Below, piece after piece: positions 1 to 8,255 of a stretch of DNA of 64,000 bases; the first letter of the stretch is position 1; every line of letters starts with the position of its first letter. This DNA comes from Mangrovibacter yixingensis. Lineage in GTDB: Bacteria > Pseudomonadota > Gammaproteobacteria > Enterobacterales > Enterobacteriaceae. The stretch covers positions 62,001 to 126,000 of the forward strand of contig NZ_JAIVKM010000007.1 in assembly GCF_020523985.1 (NCBI RefSeq). Reading direction: 5' to 3'. The position numbers and the translations under genes were made by a program. The notes under the pieces were generated by a model, which saw only the letters and a list, made by a program, of their open reading frames with translations, did not search any database and was not told the origin of the DNA.

Positions 1-1
1 C

Positions 2-205
2 ACACCACTTATTCGTGAAATATTGTCGTTATTCCTGTGTCTGTTCGCTGGCGGCCTGGCGGTATACAGTTACATTCGCTGGTTACGCAATGAAAAAGCG
101 ATGCGGCTGAAGCAGGATTTACCCTATACCCGCGGGCTGAAGTTGATAAGCCTGGTGATGGTCGTGGTGGTGGTGATTGCAATGGTGATGGTGTTTTATG
201 CCTGA
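2..205 (+). CDS. yidH: YidH inner-membrane protein, C-terminal part (cut by window start)
   Basis: The reading frame is open from the first full codon of the window, so the N-terminus lies upstream. The visible 67 residues match the C-terminal half of the DUF202 protein YidH: a membrane segment (about LSLFLCLFAGGLAVYSYIRW), the basic stretch LRNEKAMRLKQDLPYT, and a last hydrophobic segment rich in valine and methionine. The family consists of small inner-membrane proteins of unknown biochemical role. The stop codon overlaps the start of yidG by 8 bases, so the two are translationally coupled as in E. coli. Confidence 0.93.
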   Translation, partial: TPLIREILSLFLCLFAGGLAVYSYIRWLRNEKAMRLKQDLPYTRGLKLISLVMVVVVVIAMVMVFYA

Positions 206-563
206 ATCTTCCCGCCGCCTGCGCCGTGAACAGGACCCTGGCCTGCAACCGGAACGCACGGCACTTGCCTGGTACCGTACATTGCTGGGATACGGTGCCT
301 TGCTGGCACTGGCATTACGCCACAGTTGGCATCGCGCCGGGCCATTATTCTGGGTATCGTTGCTAGTGCTGGCGGTTCTGGTGGGCGTGGTTTATGCCTG
401 GGCACGGCAACGCCAGCTAATGGACATCGCCCGCCAGGATTTACTTGGTGCGCAAACTGTCCGTGGCAAATGTGTGATTGCCTTGGGGGTTCTCGGGCTG
501 GCGTTATTATTTGCCGCTGTGCATATTCACCAAATTTGGTTACATCTTTGGTCACCAGAATAA
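198..563 (+). CDS. yidG: YidG, small DUF202-family inner-membrane protein
   Basis: A 121-residue protein beginning with the family signature DPGLQPERTALAWYRT, followed by three predicted membrane segments at roughly residues 32-48, 54-70 and 92-110. Sequence and gene order are those of E. coli YidG, which follows yidH with an overlapping start. DUF202 proteins sit in the inner membrane and have no established activity. The ATG at 198 lies within the end of yidH, which supports coupled translation. No terminator is obvious before the next gene 85 bases downstream. Confidence 0.95.
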   Translation: MPESSRRLRREQDPGLQPERTALAWYRTLLGYGALLALALRHSWHRAGPLFWVSLLVLAVLVGVVYAWARQRQLMDIARQDLLGAQTVRGKCVIALGVLGLALLFAAVHIHQIWLHLWSPE

Positions 564-647
564 CGATTTTATTTATGCACCTGTTTCCCCAAAGCATGCT
601 AAATAAATACATATATTTCTGATATCAATTGCCGGAAGGTCAATGCC

Positions 648-1724
648 TTGAAGACTTTCATCGCGTTTATGACAGGGTTAGTCAGTGCAACGGCCTGTGC
701 CACATCATTGCCCGCCACAGCACCGATACCCTCGGTTGTGCCAGTGCAGGCTGAAACCGCTGCACCTTCACGCTTGCCAGCAGGTTTTACTGCCCGGCAA
801 TATGCCGCTGCATTGGGTACCGGTATGGATGTTGACTGGGCAAGAACGGAACGTGGAATTCGCGAGTTTGACCCGTTAGTGGTACGTGATTATCAACAGC
901 GCGGGCTGGGGCATGTGCGCATTCGGGTAGCCAATGACGCAACAGAAAGGCACTTACTTCATTTACGCAAAATTGTTGAAGCCTGTGAAAAATATGGCGT
1001 GATACCCATCATTTCTTACCAGGCGGATGAATTTAAAAATGATCCCTCTGGGAGTAATGAAGCCAAAGTAGTTGCCTGGTGGAATACCGTAAGCCGCTAT
1101 TTTGCCAGTACCCACCCTGAACTTGGGTTCGATATCATCTACGAGCCCAGTGAGAAACTAAACCATGATCAACAGGCGCTAAACCGCCTTTATGACAAAG
1201 TCGTGCGGGATATTCACCATATTGACCCACAGCGTATGGTGTTTATTGCACCGCGCCAGCGTGCCACACCGGAAGACCTGGTTAACCTCAAGTGGCCTTC
1301 CCAGAGTAACGGCCATGTGCTGGCCGAATGGCATATTTTCCCCTGGGGGCCTGTGAAAGTGGGTAATAAATATCCATGGACCACAGGAACCGCTGCGGAA
1401 AAAGCCGCGATTCGTAGCCGTATCAATACTGCGCTGCACTGGCAGCAGAAAACCGGGCATTTTTCTTGGGTTGGGGGCTGGTCGGCTGGTGCAACGCTGA
1501 AAAACCCGGTTCAGCCTTCCCAAATCGCCTTCGCGACGTTTATGGCATGTGAACTCCAGCAGGCACAGATTCCTTATGCACTCAATGCCGATAACCTGTT
1601 TTACGATGGGGAGGAAGGTGCCTGGCGGCCGGGTACTGCGGCATTACTCCAGGCGATGATAAAACCCGCGTGTCCGCCTGCTGACGCGAAAATACCCGGA
1701 AAAACTAAAGCACACCATCATTGA
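648..1724 (+). CDS. Secreted glycoside hydrolase family 5-like protein
   Basis: A 358-residue protein with an N-terminal signal segment (MKTFIAFMTGLVSATACA) and a TIM-barrel cellulase-like body. Family 5 features include the arginine-containing RIRVAND region (about residue 90) and FDIIYEPSEKL, whose Glu166 sits where GH5 enzymes keep the acid/base glutamate. The second catalytic glutamate is not evident: the region where it is expected reads FSWVGGWSAGA. The enzyme may therefore be altered or use another residue. The start is a TTG with GGAAGG eight bases upstream; no in-frame ATG serves better. It converges with emrD, only two bases separating the stop codons. Substrate unknown; activity not established. 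Confidence 0.72.
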   Translation: MKTFIAFMTGLVSATACATSLPATAPIPSVVPVQAETAAPSRLPAGFTARQYAAALGTGMDVDWARTERGIREFDPLVVRDYQQRGLGHVRIRVANDATERHLLHLRKIVEACEKYGVIPIISYQADEFKNDPSGSNEAKVVAWWNTVSRYFASTHPELGFDIIYEPSEKLNHDQQALNRLYDKVVRDIHHIDPQRMVFIAPRQRATPEDLVNLKWPSQSNGHVLAEWHIFPWGPVKVGNKYPWTTGTAAEKAAIRSRINTALHWQQKTGHFSWVGGWSAGATLKNPVQPSQIAFATFMACELQQAQIPYALNADNLFYDGEEGAWRPGTAALLQAMIKPACPPADAKIPGKTKAHHH

Positions 1725-1726
1725 GA

Positions 1727-2914
1727 TTAAACGGGTTGGCGGCGGTGATGTTGTTGGCGCAACGCCAGGGGCAACCAGCACCCCAGCATTACCAGGCCCA
1801 TCGCGGTCATCAACATACCTACACTACTCTGGCTGGTTTGCGGTAACAGCGCAGAGAGCCAGGCCATCGAACCTGCCCCCATATTTTGTAATCCGCCTAC
1901 CAGTGCGCCAGCGGTGCCAGCCAGGAACGGGAACGGCTCCATGGCACCACTGGTTGCTAATGGGAAAACCATACCTGCACCGAAGAAAAACAGCGCGGCA
2001 GGCACCAGCAGTGTCCAGATATTCATCACGCCAGCCCAACCGGGAATCCACATTAGCAAACCGGCAACCAGGCAACTAAGCACAGCCTGCCACATTAACG
2101 TAGTAAACTGTTTCCCTGCTCGCCCCGCATACCAGGCACCAAAAAAAGCAGCGGGAATAGGCAGAATAAACAAAATACTAACGGTAACACTATTCAGCCC
2201 AAGCACACTGCCCATCAACACACCCGCACAGGCCTCGAATACAGCAATACCTGCCAGCCCACCCACCAGCATCAACAAATAGCAGCAAAATGCACGTTGG
2301 CTGAATAAGGCCTGGTAGTTACGTAATAGTGAAGTGGGGTGCGATGCCTGGGGGCGCGTTTCAGGCATAAAACGCGCAATACACAGAGTAACAACCAGGC
2401 ACAATAGCAACAGAAAAACAAAGCAAGCACGCCACCCCGCAAAGGTATTGAGCACACCACCCAGTAAAGGTGCTAATAGCGGGCTAACCAGAATGCCCAT
2501 ATTTAACAAGCTATTAGATTTTCGTAAAGACGGCCCCTCATATAAATCGCGTGGCATGGTTCGGGCCATCACGCCCGCCACACCGGTGCCCATTCCCTGT
2601 AACCCACTCGCCAGCACCAGCACCGAAAAGTGCGGTGTTGTGGCCGCAACAAGAGTTGCGAGCATAAACACGCTCATCCCCACCAGAATCACAGGGCGGC
2701 GACCAGTCAGGTCTGAAATCGGGCCATAAAATAATTGGGAGAGACCATAGGTCAGCAGATACGCTGCCATAACGCTCTGAATCGCACCTTCCCGCACCTG
2801 GAAACTGGCGGCCATATTAGTCATTGCCGGTATATAAATGGTTTGCGCCATCTGCCCGACGGCGATCAGCAGAATAAGCAGTATTAACTGCGGTTTATGC
2901 GTCAGCGTTTTCAT
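1727..2914 (-). CDS. emrD: EmrD multidrug efflux MFS transporter
   Basis: A 395-residue, 12-helix major facilitator of the DHA1 (Bcr/CflA) group, very close to E. coli EmrD through the whole length, including GQMAQTIYIPA, LTYGLSQLFYGPISD with the following motif A GRRPVIL, and PFPFLAGTAGALVGGLQN. EmrD exports amphipathic compounds by proton antiport at the inner membrane. It sits beside yidG-yidH as in E. coli, which fixes this end of the window as ordinary core chromosome. It ends convergently with the GH5-like gene and is transcribed away from the acetyltransferase gene upstream. Confidence 0.96.
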   Translation of the reverse strand: MKTLTHKPQLILLILLIAVGQMAQTIYIPAMTNMAASFQVREGAIQSVMAAYLLTYGLSQLFYGPISDLTGRRPVILVGMSVFMLATLVAATTPHFSVLVLASGLQGMGTGVAGVMARTMPRDLYEGPSLRKSNSLLNMGILVSPLLAPLLGGVLNTFAGWRACFVFLLLLCLVVTLCIARFMPETRPQASHPTSLLRNYQALFSQRAFCCYLLMLVGGLAGIAVFEACAGVLMGSVLGLNSVTVSILFILPIPAAFFGAWYAGRAGKQFTTLMWQAVLSCLVAGLLMWIPGWAGVMNIWTLLVPAALFFFGAGMVFPLATSGAMEPFPFLAGTAGALVGGLQNMGAGSMAWLSALLPQTSQSSVGMLMTAMGLVMLGCWLPLALRQQHHRRQPV

Positions 2915-2987
2915 GGTTTTTTAGATAATTATTCTGTAAATGCAGGTTATGATTCTGCGTGAATCTTAATTTGTCGAGGAATCTACC

Positions 2988-3029
2988 ATGAAAATAGCCG
3001 TGCCTCTATTCGGCTTGGGTAATTCTTAA
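2988..3029 (+). CDS. Possible 13-residue peptide ORF upstream of emrD
   Basis: ATG at 2988 is preceded at good spacing by GAGGA (2976-2980) and opens a frame reading MKIAVPLFGLGNS. It lies between the divergent ends of emrD and the acetyltransferase gene. It could be a leader peptide, a gene remnant or chance. The only support is the ribosome-binding site. Confidence 0.15.
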   Translation: MKIAVPLFGLGNS

Positions 3030-3066
3030 TAGTCTGGCGTATTTGGCAGGAAACAGATGTTGGCAA

Positions 3067-3537
3067 CTATTGTTGCCAGTTGTTGAGTGTGGCAGGTGCG
3101 AGGTATTTTTGGTGCGTCAGCCGTTCCTGCCCATATACGGGAAGAAACCCTAGGGACTGATAAAAATCAAACGCTGTTTCTGGCGCGTGGGTGTTGAGGT
3201 GGTGAAAACCGGCAAGCCTTGCGTGGGTTTCCAGTGTACTAACAAGGCGCAGGCCCACTTTTTGGCGGCGAAATGCCGGGCTAACATAAAGGTGGCGTAA
3301 TCGTGCTGCTTTCGGGTGTGTGTCAAACGGGCACTGGTTAAGGCCTCCAATACCTGCCAGCTCTCCTTCTACCCAGGCCGCGAGAAGAATTTCACCTGTC
3401 TTATCGAAAAGGTTACTTCCATCCTGCCAGTGTTGTTCAAGGCGCCTGAGCATGGCGAAACCTTCACTCTGGCTGGCCGCACAGAGTTCCGCAAAACCCT
3501 GTAGCGGCAAGGTGACGGGGTTAATCGTTGTAAGCAT
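3067..3537 (-). CDS. GNAT family N-acetyltransferase
   Basis: A 156-residue protein with the GNAT fold. The acetyl-CoA-binding motif A is visible as RHLYVSPAFRRQKVGLRLV at about residues 82-100, followed by the family's C-terminal pattern ETAFDFYQSLGF. The N-terminal part (residues 1-60) gives no substrate clue. It would transfer an acetyl group from acetyl-CoA to an amine on a small molecule or protein in the cytoplasm. It stands alone, transcribed towards emrD and away from the T6SS. Family certain, substrate unknown. Confidence 0.85.
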   Translation of the reverse strand: MLTTINPVTLPLQGFAELCAASQSEGFAMLRRLEQHWQDGSNLFDKTGEILLAAWVEGELAGIGGLNQCPFDTHPKAARLRHLYVSPAFRRQKVGLRLVSTLETHARLAGFHHLNTHAPETAFDFYQSLGFLPVYGQERLTHQKYLAPATLNNWQQ

Positions 3538-3640
3538 CGCAGTCGTACCAACCTGTGTGTGTGGCTCTGCCCGGAATACCAGGGGTGAGGATTGTCTGAT
3601 TTATGCTCGCATCTCGGTGTAGCAGGAATAGCAGATTTTA

Positions 3641-3662
3641 AAACGTGATCTGTATCACATAA
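3641..3662. promoter_or_regulatory. Candidate CRP-binding site
   Basis: CGTGA-N6-TCACA (3644-3659), differing from the TGTGA-N6-TCACA consensus at one base, with A/T flanks on both sides. Its centre is near 3651. It lies 104 bases upstream of the acetyltransferase start and about 950 bases upstream of the T6SS lipoprotein gene, so its target is not clear. Confidence 0.6.
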
Positions 3663-3799
3663 AAAAATGATCTATAGGTTAATCCTTTTACCTGCTTATT
3701 ATTAATTCCATATCACCTTTCCGGTGGAAGAATATATTCGGATAAAACTCATACGAAATATATTTCGTAATATTTCTACTACGATAAAAAAGTGACTAT

Positions 3800-3834
3800 A
3801 AAAGCCTACTAAATATTGTAGGTATTGGCTTTTT
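3800..3834 (+). terminator. Terminator-like hairpin downstream of the CRP-like site
   Basis: AAAAGCC (3800-3806) pairs with GGCTTTT (3827-3833), enclosing an inner CCTAC/GTAGG stem, and the 3' side ends in a run of five Ts. With the CRP-like site 140 bases upstream it could end a short untranslated transcript. Confidence 0.4.
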
Positions 3835-4597
3835 GGGCCTCATTCCTTCGTACTATTAGGACTATTCCTGGTTATTTTTATAGCCCTGATAAAATATCGT
3901 ATGGCTCATAAAATTAATACCTGATTACACATTTTTTATGTGTGTTTTTTGTACATATAAATGTACTTCATACTGATATTTAATAAATATCAGTAGCTTG
4001 AAAGACTTTTCTGATGCATAAGCGTGTCAAAATCCCCTTGCGGACAGAGTAGAGCACACAGCAGTGCTTCCAGCAAACAGCGCCTCAGTTTGTAATTACA
4101 CACAAGGGTTTTTTGGCTCCTTAAGTAAAATATATCCGTGCTAAAACTGATGGGTGAATATATCCATCTGTTTGTTGTGTCGTCTTTGTAGCAGGGAAAA
4201 TAAAATCTGATGGTGTATCCGGTCCTTATATGTGTAAGGTTCGTGCGGTAGCTTTACCTTTGAGACAGTGAACACCGATTATTTCGTATGTTTATTATTT
4301 CATGCTTGAGCACTATCTCGAAGACTACAGCACTGTGTAATAATGTTGCAAAGGTATAGTGCCAGACCCGCTGGTCGATTAACCTTATACGCGTTATACC
4401 TTCAGATTGCTTGCTGGCATTGTGGCTTTTAGCGGGGGTTACATCGCTGATGTCACTGCAATCTACACGATGTTTTTATGGTTGGTTTGCCGTTATGCGC
4501 GACGGTGAAGGCAATCGCTTTCGTCCATGCCTGTACGTACAACGCCTCAGGTACGGCATCAAACTTTTGTCACTCCCTCTTTCAATGGAAGAATACG

Positions 4598-5095
4598 ATG
4601 AAATTACGAATCGTCCTTGCTCTGTTATTTGTATTCGGTGTATCTGGTTGTGTGAAACATCCACCCGCTGTGAATGATGACACTATCGTCAGCAGCACCG
4701 TTGATGGTGTGAAACTGACTTACCGTCATGCTATTACGCCACCGACTGAATTCCACCCGATTAATGAAGAGTACCGTGCGCTTTACAAAGCTTCTGTAAT
4801 GAGCCGCCCGGATTTTGGTGGTAACGTCGTGCGTTATTTGGATAACGGTGGCACTTACCAGGTTCTCGGTCGTGTTCAGGATTACTGGATGGCGGTTGCT
4901 GAGCAGGGTAAAGATGAGCTGATTGGTTATGTTCCCCTGCGCGCTGTCGTGAAAAGCGACCTGTACGATGCAACCTTGCGTAAAGATCGCCCACGCAAAC
5001 GCCGTGCTGCCGCGAAGAAAACCAACTGTGTGTCTGTTGATAACAACAGCCAGGCATGCAAAAACACCAACAGCGGAACCTGGATAATCCAGTAA
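4598..5095 (+). CDS. T6SS-associated lipoprotein with SH3-like region
   Basis: A 165-residue protein starting MKLRIVLALLFVFGVSGC, a lipoprotein signal with lipobox VSGC and lipidated Cys18. The middle part (FGGNVVRYLDNGGTYQVLGRVQDYWMAV...GYVPLRAV) has the spacing of a bacterial SH3-like domain, which usually binds peptidoglycan. The tail is basic and cysteine-containing. I chose the ATG at 4598 because GGAAGA precedes it and the signal peptide begins there; upstream in-frame codons lack these. It is first in the T6SS run, 23 bases before tssJ. It may anchor or space the membrane complex at the outer membrane (inference). Confidence 0.8.
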   Translation: MKLRIVLALLFVFGVSGCVKHPPAVNDDTIVSSTVDGVKLTYRHAITPPTEFHPINEEYRALYKASVMSRPDFGGNVVRYLDNGGTYQVLGRVQDYWMAVAEQGKDELIGYVPLRAVVKSDLYDATLRKDRPRKRRAAAKKTNCVSVDNNSQACKNTNSGTWIIQ

Positions 5096-5118
5096 GCCGC
5101 TTTCTCGTGTGAATCCTC

Positions 5119-5625
5119 ATGATGAAAACTCGTCTGATGCGCCAGGGACTCCTGGCGTTTTTCATGGTGGCGCTGGCACTGTTATCAGGTTGTGTTTCTT
5201 CATCGCGCACTGTGCCTGCCAAATACAACCTGGTATTCATGGCTCACCCGCAGATAAACCAGTCTGCGCCGCTTAAAATCCGGGTCTTTTTGCTCAAATC
5301 AGACGCTGACTTTATGTCAGCTGACTTTTATTCGTTACAAAACAATCCTCAGGGCGTTCTGGGCGCGAACCTGCTAAACAGCGATCAGTTCTTCCTGATG
5401 CCTGGCCAGCAGAACAAACAGCTCGCTGGTCAAAGCACCCCGGATGCCCGTTTTATCGGCATCATGGCGGAATACCAGTCTCTTGATGGTAAAAAATGGC
5501 GCGTCTCCTTGCCGTTACCGGCACCCAGCGAAGACAGCTTCTACAAGTTCTGGAAATGGTCGTCAGATACGCTCGAAGCGCACCTGTTCCTGGATATCAA
5601 TGGCATACGTGTTGTTAACGAATAA
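5119..5625 (+). CDS. tssJ: TssJ, T6SS outer-membrane lipoprotein
   Basis: A 168-residue lipoprotein with a signal peptide ending in lipobox LSGC at Cys25. The mature part has the transthyretin-like TssJ pattern: PLKIRVFLLKSDADFMSADFYSL, then QFFLMPGQQNKQ (the loop that contacts TssM) and IGIMAEYQSLDGKKWRVSLPLP. TssJ ties the TssL-TssM inner-membrane complex to the outer membrane. The start is either of two adjacent ATGs (5119 or 5122); neither has a strong ribosome-binding site. It sits 24 bases before tssK in the usual J-K-L-M order. Confidence 0.95.
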   Translation: MMKTRLMRQGLLAFFMVALALLSGCVSSSRTVPAKYNLVFMAHPQINQSAPLKIRVFLLKSDADFMSADFYSLQNNPQGVLGANLLNSDQFFLMPGQQNKQLAGQSTPDARFIGIMAEYQSLDGKKWRVSLPLPAPSEDSFYKFWKWSSDTLEAHLFLDINGIRVVNE

Positions 5626-5649
5626 CCCGTCTTACAACAGGAAAGCAGT

Positions 5650-6993
5650 ATGAACAAAGCAGAAAAGGTCGTGTGGACAGAAGGCATGTTCCTGCGTCCC
5701 CATCATTTTCAACGTGCGGAAAGCTACCTGAAAAGCCAGTTACGCGACTGGGGAATGCAAACCCGTCCGTACATGTGGGGTTTTCAGCACATTGAATTTG
5801 ACGAAGCTTTACTGCGCCAGGGCTGTGTGGCGCTAAGTAGCGCAACAGGCCTGTTACCCGACGGTACGCCATTTTCTTTTACACGAGCAGAAGATGGCCC
5901 GGCTCCGCTGGCTATTGGCGATAACGTAAATAACGCCCGTGTCGTGCTGGCTTTACCTGTGAGCCGTTCAGGCCGTGAAGCGGTGATTTTTAGTGAAGCC
6001 TCTGACTCCCTGGCGCGTTATATCGCCTGGGAAGCGGATGTGGACGACGACAACGACATGGCGGTGGGCAGCGCCACAGTCCAGTTTGGCAAATTACGCC
6101 TGCGCCTGATGCTGGAAAGTGACCTGACCGCGGAATGGACAGCGGTTGGCGTGGCGCAGGTTATCGAAAAGCGCAACGACAACCAGGTTCGCTTGGAAAA
6201 CAGCTATATACCGCCGATGCTCAATGCCATTAACAATGAGCATTTGTTCGCTTACCTGACAGACATGCACGGCCTGCTGGCACAGCGCAGCCAGCAAATT
6301 GGCCAGCACCTGAGTAAACCTGGCCGGTTCAATACCTCAGAAATGATTGAGTTCAGCCTGCTGGCATTAGTGAACCGCCATTTGGGGTTATCAGAGCATC
6401 TGCGCAACCTGCCATTACTCCACCCGGAACAACTGTGGCGCGAATGGATTGGCTTCGCGACTGAACTTGCTACCTGGATGCCGCAACGTTCACCTGCTGC
6501 CAGCTTGCCAGTTTATGACCATGATGACCTTGCCTGGTGCTTCAGCAAACTTCTCCTGATGTTACGCCAGGGCCTGTCGCAGGTTATGGAAGAAAGCGCG
6601 ATTCAGTTGCCACTTAACGAACGCTCTCATGGCCTGAATGTCGCCACTGTGCCAGAAACCAGCATGGTGAAAGAGTTTGGTTTTGTGCTGGCGGTGCGGG
6701 CGAATGTTCCAGGCGACGCATTGCAAACCCATTTCCCGGCACAAATGAAGATTGCACCGGTCACCAAAATTCGCGACCTGGTGCAGCTCCAGTTACCTGG
6801 CATGGTATTGCGTGCAATGCCGGTTGCTCCCCCGCAAATCCCCTGGCACGCCGGTTACAGCTACTTCCAGTTGGAGAAGGGCGGGGAATTATGGAAAGAA
6901 ATGGAAAAATCAGGCGCATTTGCGCTGCATCTGGCCGGTGAATTTCCAGGGCTGGATATGGAATTTTGGGCTATTCGTAGCCACGCAGAATAA
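5650..6993 (+). CDS. tssK: TssK, T6SS baseplate-membrane adaptor
   Basis: A 447-residue protein with the TssK N-terminal signature VVWTEGMFLRPHHFQ at residues 7-21. Full family length and an unbroken frame. TssK trimers connect baseplate wedges (TssEFG) to the cytoplasmic parts of TssL and TssM; the fold resembles phage receptor-binding proteins. The ATG is preceded by AGGAAAG at the right distance. It is followed after 20 bases by tssL. No unusual feature. Confidence 0.97.
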   Translation: MNKAEKVVWTEGMFLRPHHFQRAESYLKSQLRDWGMQTRPYMWGFQHIEFDEALLRQGCVALSSATGLLPDGTPFSFTRAEDGPAPLAIGDNVNNARVVLALPVSRSGREAVIFSEASDSLARYIAWEADVDDDNDMAVGSATVQFGKLRLRLMLESDLTAEWTAVGVAQVIEKRNDNQVRLENSYIPPMLNAINNEHLFAYLTDMHGLLAQRSQQIGQHLSKPGRFNTSEMIEFSLLALVNRHLGLSEHLRNLPLLHPEQLWREWIGFATELATWMPQRSPAASLPVYDHDDLAWCFSKLLLMLRQGLSQVMEESAIQLPLNERSHGLNVATVPETSMVKEFGFVLAVRANVPGDALQTHFPAQMKIAPVTKIRDLVQLQLPGMVLRAMPVAPPQIPWHAGYSYFQLEKGGELWKEMEKSGAFALHLAGEFPGLDMEFWAIRSHAE

Positions 6994-7013
6994 TTCAAGG
7001 GTACGCGCCAATT

Positions 7014-8252
7014 ATGCAGGAATCTCAAGCCACAGCCGGTGATGCCATGTTTGCAGGCGCCAGCAGCGCTAATCCGCTGGTGGCGGCAGCCAATCCTTTA
7101 CTGAATGCCATTGTTCAAATCCGCCACTCTGTTTCACACAACGACCCGGCAGGATTACGCCAACGGTTAATAGACGAAATTCGCCGCTTCGAAGTACGTT
7201 GCCAGCAATCAGGCCTGGCATATGAAGTGATTGTTGGTGCGCGCTACTGCTTGTGCACCGCACTGGATGAAGCCGCATCGCTTACCCCCTGGGGTAGCCG
7301 CAGTGTCTGGGCGGGCAGCGGTTTGCTGGTCACCTTCCATAACGAAACCTGGGGCGGCGAAAAGTTCTTCCAGTTACTGGCACGGCTTTCACAAAACCCA
7401 CGTGAGCACATCAACTTACTGGAAATGATCAACACCTGCTTGTTGCTGGGGTTCGAAGGGCGCTACCGCGTGCTGGATAACGGGCGCACACAACTGGAAA
7501 CGATTAAACAGCGTTTATGGCAGATGATTCGAGGCGTGCGTGGCCAGTATGCTCCGGCGCTTTCTGTGCACCCGGAAGACCAGCCAGTTATGCGCAAATT
7601 ATGGCGCCCGGTTGTGCCTGTATGGGCATGTACCGCTCTGGCCGGGTTCCTTGCCTGCCTGTTTTATATCGGCCTGAACTGGCGGCTTGGTGATTACACC
7701 AGCCCGGTGCTTGCCGCGGTGTACCAGACCACATTGCCAGACGTTACCATTAAAAATCCGGCACCGCGCCACCCGCCAGTCCTTAATCTGCGTGCGTTCC
7801 TGAGCCCAGAAATCAAAGCAGGCCTGGTTGCAGTACGCGATGAATCAGACCGCAGCGTGGTTATCCTCAAAGGCGATGGCCTGTTTGCATCAGGCTCAAC
7901 TGTCGTGCGTGACCGTTACAAACCGGTTATCGACAGAGTGGCGAAAGCGATGGACAACGTCAGCGGTAAAATTCTGGTTGTCGGTTACACCGATAACGTA
8001 CCGATTCGCAGTGCGCGCTTTGCCTCGAACTACGAACTGTCTCTTGAGCGTGCCCAGTCAGTCACGGACATGCTGGAAAAACAGCTTTCCCGCCCGGAAA
8101 GGGTGAAAGCGGAAGGGCGTGGCGACACCAACCCGGTGGCGCCTAATAACACAGCAGAAAACCGCGCCCGTAACCGCCGTGTTGAAATCACTTTACTTGT
8201 CTCGCCGGAAAATACCCAGGCTGAGCTGAACGGCATTGCGCAAGGAAACTAA
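7014..8252 (+). CDS. tssL: TssL (DotU-like) with C-terminal OmpA-type peptidoglycan-binding domain
   Basis: 412 residues in three parts. The cytoplasmic DotU/IcmH domain (about 25-190) contains YEVIVGARYCLCTALDEAA and GFEGRYRVLD. A single membrane helix follows at about 203-223. The periplasmic OmpA-like domain (about 285-405) shows VVGYTDNVPIRSARFASNYE, LSLERAQSV and NRARNRRVEI, the residues that bind peptidoglycan. This is the 'evolved' TssL that anchors the complex in the cell wall without a separate TagL. It ends three bases before tssM. Confidence 0.96.
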   Translation: MQESQATAGDAMFAGASSANPLVAAANPLLNAIVQIRHSVSHNDPAGLRQRLIDEIRRFEVRCQQSGLAYEVIVGARYCLCTALDEAASLTPWGSRSVWAGSGLLVTFHNETWGGEKFFQLLARLSQNPREHINLLEMINTCLLLGFEGRYRVLDNGRTQLETIKQRLWQMIRGVRGQYAPALSVHPEDQPVMRKLWRPVVPVWACTALAGFLACLFYIGLNWRLGDYTSPVLAAVYQTTLPDVTIKNPAPRHPPVLNLRAFLSPEIKAGLVAVRDESDRSVVILKGDGLFASGSTVVRDRYKPVIDRVAKAMDNVSGKILVVGYTDNVPIRSARFASNYELSLERAQSVTDMLEKQLSRPERVKAEGRGDTNPVAPNNTAENRARNRRVEITLLVSPENTQAELNGIAQGN

Positions 8253-8255
8253 AGG

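Larger units (their letters stand above)
3538..4597. other. AT-rich region ahead of the T6SS operon, no convincing gene
   Basis: About 1 kb between the acetyltransferase gene and the first T6SS lipoprotein gene. It is much richer in A and T than the flanks. Open frames here are short, lack ribosome-binding sites and resemble nothing known. Visible structure: a CRP-like palindrome at 3641-3662, a palindrome TACGAAAT/ATTTCGTA at 3750-3767, a terminator-like hairpin at 3800-3834, and a palindrome CTGATATTTA/TAAATATCAG around 3973-3993. The T6SS promoter must lie in the right part, but I cannot fix a -35/-10 pair. H-NS silencing would fit the composition (inference). Confidence 0.6.

Noticed and set aside
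4400-4460. Possible sigma-54 promoter (CTGGCATTGTGGC) ahead of the T6SS
   Set aside because: The GG and GC elements do not have the required spacing or the TTGC half.
4411-4677. 88-residue frame overlapping the start of the first T6SS lipoprotein gene
   Set aside because: No ribosome-binding site, composition unlike coding DNA, and it overlaps a gene with a clear lipoprotein signal.
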